In this document: one piece after another, positions 24,313 through 32,539 of the stretch | How positions within the stretch are numbered: the first letter of the stretch is position 1 | Layout of the letters: every line of letters begins with the position of its first letter | NCBI GenBank assembly: GCA_035602605.1 | Contig: DATNLZ010000135.1 | Span: 1 to 38,709 of the forward strand | DNA length: 38,709 bases | Source: DASQHY01 sp035602605 | GTDB taxonomy: Bacteria; Acidobacteriota; Terriglobia; Acidiferrales; UBA7541 | Reading direction: 5' to 3' | Program-made: the position numbers and the translations under genes | Notes under the pieces: generated by a model | Seen by the model: only the letters and a program-made list of their open reading frames with translations | Database searches by the model: none | Told to the model about the DNA's origin: nothing

Positions 24313-25017
24313 TTAAGGTTCCCAAGTCCAACTAGATCTGTAGCCCACCCCGCCAGGTATTGCGGGCACAGTTACTCGTTGCTCCCACATTTCCGTGCCG
24401 TTATGCTTTTTTGCTGAATCATTCATGGAATCGTACACACCGCCGGTTATCCAAGAATTGTATGGAGCGGCTCTGATTCCACTCAGTTTTGCAGCAACAT
24501 TTGGTGCGCTTCCGACCCACACCAAGTCGTTGTTGTTTCGGATTCCAGCACGAACCACCAACACTTCACTGGTATCAACGCCCACGCAATGACCTAACTT
24601 GTATGTGCCATCCCTGAACACTGCGTACTTTGATTGCAGTTTGGGTTCAATGATTTTAAGGAATGCATAGTTGATCTTAAGAGCCGCTGTGACTGCCGAA
24701 GTATTTTTCCAGCTTCCTATGAAAACACCCATCACGCGGTCTCCATCGAAGCTGCGGATGTATCCGCCACAGTCGCGGATAATCTTAGAGCAAGCAGCCA
24801 AAAAACTCTTGAAGACGCGGGCCGCCACGCGGCGATCGTAAATAGCCAAACTAGTCGAATCAACTAGGTCGGCATAGAGCATCGTTGCTTCTAACTTTAC
24901 CGCTCCTCCTGCTAATACAACATCTTCGGTTTCGGGAGCTACTGTCCCGCCCCGGATTGTCCAGAGCTGAGATAAAATTCCGTCGACCTCTGAAGCTATG
25001 TCGTCTTTGATTGCCAT
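24313..25017 (-). CDS. pycC: Pycsar-type class III nucleotide cyclase (PycC-like)
   Basis: A 234-residue cytosolic class III cyclase domain. The first metal aspartate is in MLYADLVDST (Asp50) and the second in SFDGDRVMGVFIG (Asp93). The dimer-arm and ribose-binding region reads LVWVGSAPNVAAKLS with Asn173, but the transition-state arginine of classical cyclases (NxxxR) is Lys177. The domain is short and stand-alone. Directly upstream, separated by 9 bases, is a three-TM Pycsar-effector-like gene. In Pycsar systems the cyclase makes cCMP or cUMP on phage infection and the nucleotide activates a membrane effector that stops growth. That pathway is established for relatives; which nucleotide this enzyme makes cannot be read from the sequence. 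A housekeeping adenylate/guanylate cyclase is the alternative, made unlikely by the partner. Confidence 0.78.
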   Translation of the reverse strand: MAIKDDIASEVDGILSQLWTIRGGTVAPETEDVVLAGGAVKLEATMLYADLVDSTSLAIYDRRVAARVFKSFLAACSKIIRDCGGYIRSFDGDRVMGVFIGSWKNTSAVTAALKINYAFLKIIEPKLQSKYAVFRDGTYKLGHCVGVDTSEVLVVRAGIRNNNDLVWVGSAPNVAAKLSGIRAAPYNSWITGGVYDSMNDSAKKHNGTEMWEQRVTVPAIPGGVGYRSSWTWEP

Positions 25018-25026
25018 ACTAGGGCG

Positions 25027-25533
25027 TTACCGTCGGTCGCGATGTAGCGGATTAATGCCGAAAATTAGAAGCGAAATGACCCATGGAGGAATAGCGAGAG
25101 CTAGAAATATGAATGAGATTTTCAAGCAGTCAAATTTCGTTTTTAGAATTTCCGAGTTCCTCCAAACTTGACCGAGTAGGTCTTTTGCATGATCGGAGGC
25201 TGCCTGTTTAGTGAATTCATCTATGAAGTTTGCTTCCGTCCTACCCGCAATCTCGCGGAAATATATCAAAGAGGCGGCACCTCCCTTAAGGGTTGGAAAT
25301 GCGCCTCGATAGAGGAACCAAACGCTGACACAGATCAAGCCTGCCGCGACGATTGGGATAACGGCCTCCCACCAATTCAGTGAGCTTGGAGTGGGGACAC
25401 GAGCCACCAAAAACGCCGACATTCCGGTGTCGATGGCCAAAACGACTGAAGCCTTGGCATCGACGCGCGGAAAAAATCCTAGAACTCTATTGAGCTGATC
25501 ACGTGCGCTAGTTAGGAGATCTGTTTCGTCCAT
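25027..25533 (-). CDS. pycTM: Pycsar-type transmembrane effector (PycTM-like)
   Basis: A 168-residue membrane protein with three hydrophobic helices at about 30-46, 57-76 and 139-160. An amphipathic N-terminal segment LLTSARDQLNRVLGFFPRVDAKASVVLAIDTGMSAFLVA and a charged central loop carrying the YFREIAGRTEANFIDEF region match the pattern of the Pycsar effector (PycTM, formerly DUF5706) family. In characterised systems such effectors are gated by a cyclic pyrimidine nucleotide and disrupt the inner membrane. It is the first gene of the operon, with the cyclase 9 bases downstream, an order with the effector first. No strong Shine-Dalgarno is visible before the ATG at 25533. The region 25534-25726 upstream contains no gene that I recognise. 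Confidence 0.75.
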   Translation of the reverse strand: MDETDLLTSARDQLNRVLGFFPRVDAKASVVLAIDTGMSAFLVARVPTPSSLNWWEAVIPIVAAGLICVSVWFLYRGAFPTLKGGAASLIYFREIAGRTEANFIDEFTKQAASDHAKDLLGQVWRNSEILKTKFDCLKISFIFLALAIPPWVISLLIFGINPLHRDRR

Positions 25534-25726
25534 ATTGTCGTATGCCCGGGCGGGCCCTTGCAGGTCGAGTCCACCCGGAGTATAGGTGTTTGAATCCTAC
25601 GCCGAGCTACGAAGAAGTCAAAGGTCGACCAAGTCGTTGGATCCACTCGAGCCGGTCACAAATTGAAATGGCCTGATCTACTAACATTTGCCTCCGCGAT
25701 ATCAGAAGAGTAAAAAGGGCGTTCCA

Positions 25727-25978
25727 TCATCCCTCCTCGCGCTCATCATAGGACCCGTATGCCGTACCCCAAACGCTCGCTTCCTTATCAGCCCGCCGAT
25801 AGAAATTCATTGCTGCTGATTCAGCCCACCAAAGGTCGCGGTCAACTTGACTGGAAGGTGGTATTTCGGCAGGCAGCGGGCGCAAGGCATCCGCGACCGC
25901 CACTTCCAGAAAGGTTTCTGTGCCGGAATCGAACTTATCCAATACGCTCCGAACGGCTTCTTGCGATCCGCCAGGCAT
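25727..25978 (-). CDS. Hypothetical 83-residue protein
   Basis: A soluble acidic frame (SVLDKFDSGTETFLEVAVADALRPLPAEIPPSSQVDRDLWWAESAAMNFYRRADKEAS) lying 31 bases downstream of the DUF3892 gene on the same strand. It has no recognised domain and no clear ribosome binding site at the ATG. It is included because it continues the run of small minus-strand genes and has a protein-like composition. It could equally be a chance frame. Confidence 0.32.
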   Translation of the reverse strand: MPGGSQEAVRSVLDKFDSGTETFLEVAVADALRPLPAEIPPSSQVDRDLWWAESAAMNFYRRADKEASVWGTAYGSYDEREEG

Positions 25979-26009
25979 AAATAGAATTAGCTTGTAGAGT
26001 CATCGCACG

Positions 26010-26321
26010 CTACTGCCAGCGGCATTCCCGCAGCTCCAGTAGATTGTCTCTCTTCGTATTGTCGGCCGTCGTGGCGATGATATCGTGCCCGTTACTGCAA
26101 TGCGGGCACTTTCGAACAATAACGCTGGCTTCCGAACCATCGGATCCCAGAACGTAGTACCGATCGCCGGAGAGCGATTTGATGTTCCTGATGACCGTCG
26201 CCACATCGAGCTTCTCGGACGCCTTGTCCGCGTCCGTTCCAATCCCGACATGCGTGATGCGGTGATACCGGTCCTGATGCGTGGGATGCTTCGTGATACA
26301 GACGATCCGCCGATCCGCCAT
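26010..26321 (-). CDS. DUF3892-family protein
   Basis: A 103-residue protein with the DUF3892 signature at its start (MADRRIVCITK...HPTHQDRYHRITHVGIGTDADKAS). It continues with a predicted beta-strand core (VIRNIKSLSGDRYYVLGSDGSEASVIVRKCPHC) and ends with the family's typical DNLLELRECRW. The family is small, widespread and of unknown function. An extra CPHCSNGHD motif here may bind a metal. The start is supported by a strong AGGAGGAACA ribosome binding site. The same GTAGGAGGAACA precedes the next gene upstream, suggesting a common origin of this small-gene cluster. Confidence 0.75.
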   Translation of the reverse strand: MADRRIVCITKHPTHQDRYHRITHVGIGTDADKASEKLDVATVIRNIKSLSGDRYYVLGSDGSEASVIVRKCPHCSNGHDIIATTADNTKRDNLLELRECRWQ

Positions 26322-26378
26322 TGTTCCTCCTACTTCCGCCGCCGCAAATATTCGCTGAGCGACGACGCGTCTGCCTGC

Positions 26379-26543
26379 TCAAGAAGCGTGTCGAGCCTCA
26401 TGTCGCTCCGCATTCACTGCAGCAAAGTCCGGCCCGTACTCCTGCCTCAAGGTGCCCGCTAGCGTGTCGCCGCGCTTGCGGCGAATGCTTCCATTTTCGT
26501 CACGACACCGCCGGTCCAGACCTTCCTCGCACCGATCGCTCAC
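26379..26543 (-). CDS. Small basic protein, GTG start
   Basis: A 54-residue basic protein starting at a GTG (26543) placed 4 bases after AGGAGGAACA, the best evidence for translation here. The centre, RDENGSIRRKRGDTLAGTLRQEYGPDFA, resembles a recurrent small-protein motif (RDxxGxIxxKxxxTLxxTLRxxYG) that I have seen in uncharacterised bacterial proteins without a named family. A longer frame up to 26618 exists but ignores the ribosome binding site. It lies 57 bases upstream of the DUF3892 gene on the same strand. Function unknown. Confidence 0.55.
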   Translation of the reverse strand: MSDRCEEGLDRRCRDENGSIRRKRGDTLAGTLRQEYGPDFAAVNAERHEARHAS

Positions 26544-26608
26544 TTTTGTTCCTCCTACGAATCGATCCAAAGTCGCTGCCCCAGCCTGCAGATCCCGCCC
26601 GCCACGGA

Positions 26609-26965
26609 CTAGACCCAAGGCAAACCTTTCGGCGTGTGCGCATCCGCGGCCAAATGGCTGAAAAAACCGAGGGAAATCAAGTGAATTGCAGCCCGCGTCT
26701 CCGCTGGCATTTGCGCATTCTGAGAAACATGACGATTCGCGTGCGCCAGCAACGCTGTGGCAGCATAGCTGTGAAAAAAACGGCGATGATTCGGATGGAT
26801 CGCGGGGTCCAGTAGGTCGGGGAGCAGCCCGCCGACCATCCCGACACCCACCGCAAGCAACACCTCCCCAACTTCAACCGGGCAGTCAACCAGCTTGCAG
26901 TACAACAACCAGCCAACAGCCCCTATACCAGCGCCAATCAACGCGTGCTGCTTTGCGTTCGCCAT
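26609..26965 (-). CDS. YdjM/LexA-regulated-type membrane metal-dependent hydrolase, small
   Basis: A 118-residue membrane protein with the YdjM-family (PF04307) pattern. There is an N-terminal hydrophobic stretch (HALIGAGIGAVGWLLY), a second one (VLLAVGVGMVGGLLPDLLDP), the motif DLLDPAIHPNHRRFFHS with candidate metal ligands Asp and His, and a C-terminal LGFFSHLAADAHTPKGLPWV with another His/Asp pair. Family members are often prophage- or plasmid-encoded and described as putative metal-dependent hydrolases. GGGGGATC precedes the ATG. It is the first gene of the minus-strand small-gene cluster and diverges from the XRE/ImmA pair. Confidence 0.75.
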   Translation of the reverse strand: MANAKQHALIGAGIGAVGWLLYCKLVDCPVEVGEVLLAVGVGMVGGLLPDLLDPAIHPNHRRFFHSYAATALLAHANRHVSQNAQMPAETRAAIHLISLGFFSHLAADAHTPKGLPWV

Positions 26966-27041
26966 CTCTTGATCCCCCTTTTATCCGACCGCCGCCACGG
27001 TGCACGCCTTCGATTGGTCCGCATCGGCCACAACTACGTTG

Positions 27042-27076
27042 CGAATATATTCGTTATATCGAATAGCAACAGCTAT
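27042..27076. promoter_or_regulatory. Palindromic operator candidates upstream of XRE regulator
   Basis: A perfect 12-bp palindrome CGAATATATTCG is at 27042-27053. It is overlapped by TATTCG-N6-CGAATA (27048-27065) and followed by ATAGC-AACA-GCTAT (27063-27076). They lie in the divergent 186-base region between the YdjM-like gene and the XRE gene, where an autoregulatory XRE repressor would be expected to bind. Binding is inference. Confidence 0.5.
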
Positions 27077-27151
27077 TGCAAGTCTTTTGTTTACGAATCT
27101 TATCGCTGCTGATATGCTTCGCTCGTAACCAGCCTCTACCCTGGGGGTGGC

Positions 27152-27571
27152 ATGGCCACTGTTGGCGAACGCATTAAAGAGGTCCGTGAGGCTAGGAACT
27201 GGACGCAGGAAAAGCTGTCGGATGTGTCGGGTATCAGCAAGAGCTTTCTGAGCGAGGTCGAAAACAAGGGCAAAAACATCGGCTTGGATATGCTTCTCAG
27301 GATTGCACAGGCTCTCGGCACCACCGTTCAGTATTTGGCGACTGGCGAAGGCGAAGAGCCTATCGTCCGGAAGCCGATCATGATTCCGGTTGAGCTCTCG
27401 CAGGCTGCGGAAGAACTTCACCTCAGCCACCAAGAAACACTTGATCTGCTGGGAGCTTACAACTCGGTGGTCGCGCGCAGAAGCAAGCAGTCCAAGGGAG
27501 TCGCGTCCGTGGACGATTGGAAGGAATTGCACAACGCGCTGAAGAATGTTCTGAAAAAAACCTACGGATGA
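27152..27571 (+). CDS. XRE-family HTH transcriptional regulator
   Basis: A 139-residue regulator. A lambda-Cro-type helix-turn-helix occupies residues 5-65 (ERIKEVREARNWTQEKLSDVSGISKSFLSEVENKGKNIGLDMLLRIAQALGTTVQYLA). The C-terminal half is a helical region (VELSQAAEELHLSHQETLDLLGAYNSVVARR...DDWKELHNALKNVLKK) that may mediate contacts with the downstream protease. Its stop overlaps the ATG of the ImmA-like gene as ATGA, so the two are translationally coupled. Such XRE/ImmA pairs control mobile elements and toxin-antitoxin-like modules: the repressor binds near its own promoter and the protease relieves repression on a damage or signal cue. Target genes here are unproven; the upstream palindromes suggest autoregulation. 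Confidence 0.85.
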   Translation: MATVGERIKEVREARNWTQEKLSDVSGISKSFLSEVENKGKNIGLDMLLRIAQALGTTVQYLATGEGEEPIVRKPIMIPVELSQAAEELHLSHQETLDLLGAYNSVVARRSKQSKGVASVDDWKELHNALKNVLKKTYG

Positions 27572-28578
27572 GCCGCCTCGACTCTAAACCGCAAATCGGC
27601 AAGCTGGCCAGCGACCTCGGACTGAAAAGGTCGGACAAGCCTGTCTCCGAAATTGTCGATTACGTGCGGCGCCGGGTCGGCAAAGTTGTGAAGAGCTATA
27701 AGTGCGGAAATCTCGCGGATTTGCTGGATGCCGCGGCGCATGATGCCAAGACCGGTTTCCGGGAAGTCCGTTGCGACGCGGATCTGGACCAAATCATCGA
27801 GGAGTTCGTGCCGCAGGGCGAGACCATCTTCGCGAATCTTCGCAACGAATTGCGGTACCAGGACTACGCCATTACCCTAAAGCGGCAGCACGCCGCCAAG
27901 TTCGACCTGCCGTTCGTTTCCATCATCGACTGCAGGGGACAGAAAGTCTTCGCCTCCTATTTCACGAAGTGGCATGAACTCGCTCATCTCTTCACCCTGA
28001 CTCCGCAGATGCGGCTCATGTTTCGTCGAACGCATGCTGCATCGGTTCTTGACCCCGAAGAATCGCTCATGGACGTCATCGCGGGAGAGATGGCGTTCTG
28101 GCCGGCCTTCCTCAAAGCAGATCACGATCAGGAGATTTCGTTCGAGCTCATCGACCGCATCCGCAGGGAATTCTGTCCACAAGCGAGCTTTCAATCTTCG
28201 TTGATCGGAATCGTCAAAGCGCTTCCAATACCTTGCATCCTGCTCACGGCGCAGCTCAGCCTAAAGAAGGACCAGAAACTGGGCGTAGCCGAAATGAGGT
28301 TCAGTAACTGCCCCGCAGCAGCGCCGCTATTGCGCGCCGTGCATGTGTCCGTCAATCGCGCCGCTCGGGAAGAAGACATTCTGATGCATGCTCACTGGCG
28401 CGTCCCTGAGCTATCCGTAATCTATCGATCATTCGAGCAGGGCGCGAACCTTGAAGCCGTCGAAAACCTCGATTGGTGGACGACCAGCGACGGCAGCCAA
28501 CTGCACTCCTGCAAGGTCCTGGTAAAAGCAAAGTACTCGCCCGAGTCGGTGACGGCGTTAGTCATCCCACAGCTGTAG
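27568..28578 (+). CDS. ImmA/IrrE-family metallo-endopeptidase
   Basis: A 336-residue protein. The zincin motif HExxH is KWHELAHLF (His136, Glu137, His140), with a candidate third ligand Glu174 in VIAGEMAFWP. The N-terminal 110 residues are helical and the C-terminal ~140 residues form an extra domain (LGVAEMRFSNCPAAAPLLRAVHVSVNRAA...WRVPELSVIYRSFEQGANLEAVENLDWW) not present in minimal ImmA proteins. The start at 27568 is chosen for its ATGA overlap with the XRE gene; an upstream in-frame start at 27517 lies inside that gene. Relatives cleave their cognate XRE repressor. The extended C-terminus may sense a signal, as in IrrE-type proteins, which is inference. Confidence 0.82.
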   Translation: MSRLDSKPQIGKLASDLGLKRSDKPVSEIVDYVRRRVGKVVKSYKCGNLADLLDAAAHDAKTGFREVRCDADLDQIIEEFVPQGETIFANLRNELRYQDYAITLKRQHAAKFDLPFVSIIDCRGQKVFASYFTKWHELAHLFTLTPQMRLMFRRTHAASVLDPEESLMDVIAGEMAFWPAFLKADHDQEISFELIDRIRREFCPQASFQSSLIGIVKALPIPCILLTAQLSLKKDQKLGVAEMRFSNCPAAAPLLRAVHVSVNRAAREEDILMHAHWRVPELSVIYRSFEQGANLEAVENLDWWTTSDGSQLHSCKVLVKAKYSPESVTALVIPQL

Positions 28579-28819
28579 CAACTGGATTCGTCGTCTTTGC
28601 CGAGTTGAAGGACATTCAGCTTTGTACCTCCATGTGGGCTGTGACCGAGATGGTGAATATTTTGGTCTCTCGCAAAAAGATTGATCGCGGCGTTGTTGCC
28701 AAAATCGAAGCCAGCATCGAGGTGGGCGTAGTATGGTTTTTATTTTCCTCGTCGCCATCCCTTAAGCCTAGGTCCGACCAGCGATTGGGTTGTTCAGCCG
28801 TTGCGCGATTGTTCCCGAT

Positions 28820-28940
28820 CAATGCGCTCCCAAGTTCTTGATTTTCGATCGCGATGGCAAGTATGACTCTGAAGTTGCGCTAGCGGTCCGCTCTCTGTGC
28901 GCCAATCCAGTTCGAACTTCTTTCGCAAGCCCTTGGCAAA
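28820..28940 (+). pseudogene. Integrase core fragment of transposase
   Basis: A short in-frame stretch APKFLIFDRDGKYDSEV...VRSLCANPVRTSFASPWQ matches the middle of integrase-core transposases, including the second catalytic aspartate region (DRDGKY). Neither upstream nor downstream parts are present. The 240 bases between the ImmA gene and this fragment hold nothing recognisable. Confidence 0.65.
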
Positions 28941-28977
28941 TTTCGGCGCGGGTGGAGTTTTGGCGAAGTATGAGAAA

Positions 28978-29005
28978 TTGACAATCAGGCAAAGAGGCGT
29001 ATACT
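28978..29005 (+). promoter_or_regulatory. Strong sigma-70-type promoter of the lipase-like gene
   Basis: TTGACA (28978-28983), 16-base spacer, TATACT (29000-29005), about 59 bases before the GTG start at 29064. Perfect -35 and 5/6 -10, one of the best promoters in the window. Confidence 0.6.
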
Positions 29006-29063
29006 CCGCGTGTTTCCAATCATTAAGGTCAAATCTAAGCGAGATTCAGCAGGAGTGCCGCCC

Positions 29064-30665
29064 GTGAGATTTATTCTAGCTACTCTGCTCGCTGTCACAG
29101 TGCTTGGGCCCGCGCAGGCCGAAACGTTTAATGCGGCTAGCGACTTTTCGAACACAGATAATCCGAACGGCCAGTGGTCGTACGGAGCCACTGAGACGCT
29201 GGGGGGACCGATTAGTCTTTACACGTCGCATCCAAACACCGGGGGCTATCTGGGGCTTGACGAATGGAGTTTCGGCCCCGTGCCCGGTATTACAACTGCC
29301 CTTACTGCGCCATTTGTCATTGGGATGCTCGCGGGTGCCAGTATTGATCCGAACGCAACCGGTGTTGCTTTTTCTCCAGATGTGCTCACACTCCATCCTG
29401 GTGGGACGTACCATCCCCCGTTCAGGTACAGCGTTGTTCGGTGGACTGCACCAGCCAGCGGAACCTATAGAATTGTTGGGGAGTTTCAAAGTGTTGATAT
29501 TATCCGCGGGGCAACGACAGACGTCCACATCCTGAAGAACGGCGCTGCCGTTTTTGATGGCGTGATCAATGGCATCGGAGCCGCTACTCCGTTTTTCTTC
29601 ACCCAGATTGTCACTAGCGGGGATACGATTGATTTCGTTGTGGGTGAAGGAGCAGACGGACAGGAGCACGATTCCACCGGACTGAGCGTTGTGATTTCAA
29701 ACGATCCCGCTCAGACCGTGTTTTTCGTGCATGGTATCGCTCAGAACGGAGGAGAGGGCGGGGATCTGAAGAACCTGGCGGCGAGCCTCCGCGATCCAGT
29801 CTATGGCATCGACGACTCGCGCTTCATTGTGGACGCTGGATTTGACTTCGGTTACTGTGCGGACAAACCATACTACAGCGGCTGTCACTCACCTTCTGAT
29901 TACTGCACGATTCAGAATGGTGCGAGGTCGCTGGCGGTTCATATAAACGAGAAGAAGCCAAGCGGGGACATCATTATCATTGGGTACAGTATGGGTGGGC
30001 TGATTGCTCGGGACATGATTCTACACAATTACGCTAATGTGATCACGAACCACCACGTCGCAGCGCTCATCACACTTGGCACTCCTCATCTTGGGTATCC
30101 TTACGAGCCGATTGATGGGGACACATCTAAGGTGGGACCTTTGGCGCGATGCGACAATCTGTCAGGACAGATGTTCGGCGATTTTAGGAATGATGCTTCG
30201 CTCGCTCCGCCTCTTCCAGAAGTCGCAAAGGATGCGAGTGGAAAGCCAGCACGTGATTTCAAGGATGCAAGTGGCAACATGGTAGCAGTCTCGGGTTATC
30301 TCTACGATTTGAACACCAATTGGGCGAATCAATTCTTCGATGGTCCTGATCAGTGGATTGCCATTGCGGGATCATTTTGTCCTAATCCACGGCCGGCGGA
30401 GCATTTTGTGCTACTGCGCAGTTTCACGTCCCGAGGATGCCCGGTCGATACAGGAGCTGACGGTGTGGTATGCGAGCAAAGTGCCGGTATCAACATCACC
30501 GGGTGGCCAGCTACTCCGCATTTCTATACGCAATACTCTCATTCGGCTGATCGTGGCACTCTTTTCCTTTTCGGTTCCACAGCCGACTCTCTTCCGCTGT
30601 TCGATCCACCCAAAGACGGCGAGGTAGTCCGATTGATAAAAGATGTTATCAATGGACTTCCATAG
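29064..30665 (+). CDS. Secreted lipase/esterase-like alpha/beta hydrolase with N-terminal beta domain
   Basis: A 533-residue exported protein. The GTG at 29064 is chosen because AGGAG lies 8 bases upstream and a signal peptide follows (MRFILATLLAVTVLGPAQA); an upstream start at 29010 would precede this with a charged tail. Residues about 21-212 form a jelly-roll-like beta domain (TFNAASDFSNTDNPNGQWSYG ... YRIVGEFQSVDIIRGATTDVHILKNG). From about 217 it becomes an alpha/beta hydrolase: oxyanion segment VFFVHGIAQNGG and nucleophile elbow IIGYSMGGLIA with Ser309, then LITLGTPHLGYP. The acid and histidine of the triad lie in the C-terminal part (candidates include HFYTQYSHSADR). Lipid or ester hydrolysis outside the cytoplasm is likely; substrate unknown. 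It is a single-gene unit with its own promoter. Confidence 0.8.
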   Translation: MRFILATLLAVTVLGPAQAETFNAASDFSNTDNPNGQWSYGATETLGGPISLYTSHPNTGGYLGLDEWSFGPVPGITTALTAPFVIGMLAGASIDPNATGVAFSPDVLTLHPGGTYHPPFRYSVVRWTAPASGTYRIVGEFQSVDIIRGATTDVHILKNGAAVFDGVINGIGAATPFFFTQIVTSGDTIDFVVGEGADGQEHDSTGLSVVISNDPAQTVFFVHGIAQNGGEGGDLKNLAASLRDPVYGIDDSRFIVDAGFDFGYCADKPYYSGCHSPSDYCTIQNGARSLAVHINEKKPSGDIIIIGYSMGGLIARDMILHNYANVITNHHVAALITLGTPHLGYPYEPIDGDTSKVGPLARCDNLSGQMFGDFRNDASLAPPLPEVAKDASGKPARDFKDASGNMVAVSGYLYDLNTNWANQFFDGPDQWIAIAGSFCPNPRPAEHFVLLRSFTSRGCPVDTGADGVVCEQSAGINITGWPATPHFYTQYSHSADRGTLFLFGSTADSLPLFDPPKDGEVVRLIKDVINGLP

Positions 30666-30871
30666 CTACCAACTTGCGTACTTGATGGAAGCAGTATGAA
30701 GGTTGCTGAACTTTTCCGCTCCCGCCCGGACCCGTTTCAAGCGGTAGCAGTTGTCCACAGTCGACGACCTCGACAGGCTGCGGCTACCGTTTATAGTTAG
30801 ACCTATAATCCCACTGGGATACTCAATCTTCATCCGGATAAACCTCGTCGCTAAATTACGCTAAACAACCA

Positions 30872-31210
30872 ATGAAAAGTTTGCTTCGGCTCTTTTTATC
30901 TTTCCTTGCCGGGATTGTTTGGGGAGTTATTACATTTTTTATTCCGACGGGAAAACCAGAAGGTCTTTTTATCTATTTTTTTAACACGGTCCATTTGCCT
31001 ATTCCACTTGTGTTTCAGGTACTTGGAATGGGCTTTATCTTCCCCGCATTTCTCTTGGGATTGCCAGCTGCCTTGATTGTAGGGTGGATTTACTTCTCGA
31101 TCGATCGAACTCGACCCTGGATGGCCGGCCTCGCGGCAGCATTATGCGAAATAGGATTTATTGCAGTTTCGTTTTCTGTCTTTTATATGCTAGGGCACGC
31201 GCTCTACTGA
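30872..31210 (+). CDS. Small polytopic membrane protein of unknown family
   Basis: A 112-residue hydrophobic protein with three to four predicted helices: LLRLFLSFLAGIVWGVITFFI, VFQVLGMGFIFPAFLLGLPAALIVGWIYF and PWMAGLAAALCEIGFIAVSFSVFYMLG. No charged motif or family is recognised. A TATAAT hexamer lies at 30804-30809 without a good -35, and no clear Shine-Dalgarno precedes the ATG. The composition is strongly membrane-like, which supports a real gene. Its neighbours, a lipase-like gene and a tRNA scar, do not suggest a role. Confidence 0.5.
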   Translation: MKSLLRLFLSFLAGIVWGVITFFIPTGKPEGLFIYFFNTVHLPIPLVFQVLGMGFIFPAFLLGLPAALIVGWIYFSIDRTRPWMAGLAAALCEIGFIAVSFSVFYMLGHALY

Positions 31211-31433
31211 ACGGCTTCCATCGTTCTGCTCAATACAAGCTCGCTTTCCAAACTCGGAGATGGATCAGTAATGGCGCACCCCAGGACGGGCGAACGTCTA
31301 CCCTCCAAGTTCATTAGCCCCGCGTGCTGCAAGAAATCTGGGTTGTTGAACTCTGAGGCTCTGACCGTCTACGATTTTATCTACACCGCTGTAGACGAAA
31401 AACCAGAAGTGCGCTTTAAGTGCTTGAAAAGAA

Positions 31434-31485
<52 letters not shown>

Positions 31486-31620
31486 CCAAGCCTTGGTGAA
31501 ACTTGTGGATTCTTGTTGTTTCTAAGTGATTCTTGTTGAATCGTTTGCAGGCGCCTTGTTGAAACCTGTTGAAACTTGCGGAATCTGGGTGCTTTCGCAG
31601 CTACAAATTCATCTACATCG
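31486..31620 (-). repeat. Element-end repeat following tRNA 3'-half, copy C
   Basis: The best-preserved relative of copies A (11704) and B (18325). TTGTTG-type repeats occur near 31513, 31533, 31556 and 31567, followed by ATCTGGGTGCTTT and GCAGCTACAAATTC. The spacing of short direct repeats beside a tRNA 3' end is what integrase arm sites look like. Confidence 0.65.
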
Positions 31621-32316
31621 TCGTAAGGTCACCGGGTCACCGAGTTCTACAAGGCAGGCGATCGAGGTCTTGCGAACCACAGCTCCGCACCAGACTCCGA
31701 CGAAGCAAAGGATGAGCGAGAATTATTACCAAGGGCTCCGCAGTGGAGTTTTTTATATTCTCCTTTTCTTCGCCAGTAGATCACCGCCCCATTGTGATTG
31801 CTTCTGACATCCAAATCAAAAGTGAGTGCCCCTGAATCAGCTAATCAGCCACTATTTTGTACGCCAATTCATTCTGTTCAAAGACGCGAAATACGGCTTG
31901 TGCCAATTATTGCGCACTGCAAAGCGTACGATCAGGCTGCATAATCCCATAATCCGATACCAACCGCGCGTCGCGAAAACACCCAGGTTTTTCATCCTTA
32001 TATATACAGGTAACTACGCGGGTGTTCCTCCGCGAGAGAGTCTTCGCGCTCGGTGGTCCTATCTAGTTTTCTCGTTTAAGTTGTCGCGACAGGGAATCGC
32101 GCAATTTTCCGCGCGGATGGAGCCTTGGCCGAAGCGCAGCGGTGGTGAGAGCAACCTTGCATGTCACGTAGATTTGCGCCTATAAACTCATCGCGTACCG
32201 ATTTTTTGCGGAGGACACGGCTCAATTCCGAACATGAGCAGCAGGAGCAAGATTCCCTGATCAGCTTTGATGGGCGCCTGAAAGTGAAGTATCATCCGAA
32301 TCTGCTAATATAAATA
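31621..32316. other. Intergenic stretch without recognisable gene
   Basis: About 700 bases between the element-end repeat and the RHS operon. Short frames are present on both strands but none has a domain pattern, a good start or a neighbour to support it. No tRNA or clear terminator was seen. Probably decayed mobile-element sequence. Confidence 0.45.
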
Positions 32317-32529
32317 TCAATATCCAAATAAACCAACGAGCCGGTATATCGTCCCAAACACACAAATGATTGCCAGTATTCTGAAAACGAGTAAGCCAGC
32401 TTGAGATGGAACCACGTGACCTCTTCCAAGCAGCCGAATCAACCATCTTGGGTTTACAGCCGCAAATAAAGATAAGACAAGCGCAAAAATAAAAAATCCC
32501 AACTGGATTTTGATTAACGATGGATCCAT
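32317..32529 (-). CDS. Small two-helix membrane protein downstream of RHS gene
   Basis: A 70-residue protein with two hydrophobic segments (LGFFIFALVLSLFAAV and AGLLVFRILAIICVFGTIYRLV) separated by a basic loop (PRWLIRLLGRGH). It begins 10 bases after the stop of the RHS gene with GGAG before the ATG, so it is the last gene of that operon. Small genes directly behind RHS genes are often immunity proteins against the C-terminal toxin; that role is possible but the RHS tail here is not recognised as a toxin. No family assigned. Confidence 0.5.
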   Translation of the reverse strand: MDPSLIKIQLGFFIFALVLSLFAAVNPRWLIRLLGRGHVVPSQAGLLVFRILAIICVFGTIYRLVGLFGY

Positions 32530-32539
32530 ATACTCTCCG

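Noticed and set aside
25552..25615. Two T-arm-like segments (GCAGGTCGAGTCC and GGTGTTTGAATCCTAC) suggesting a further tRNA remnant
   Set aside because: No anticodon arm, no acceptor pairing and imperfect T-stems; too weak to call although tRNA remnants are common in this window.
29076..29669. 197-codon minus-strand frame inside the lipase-like gene
   Set aside because: Antisense shadow; the plus-strand gene has a strong promoter, ribosome binding site, signal peptide and GYSMGG motif.
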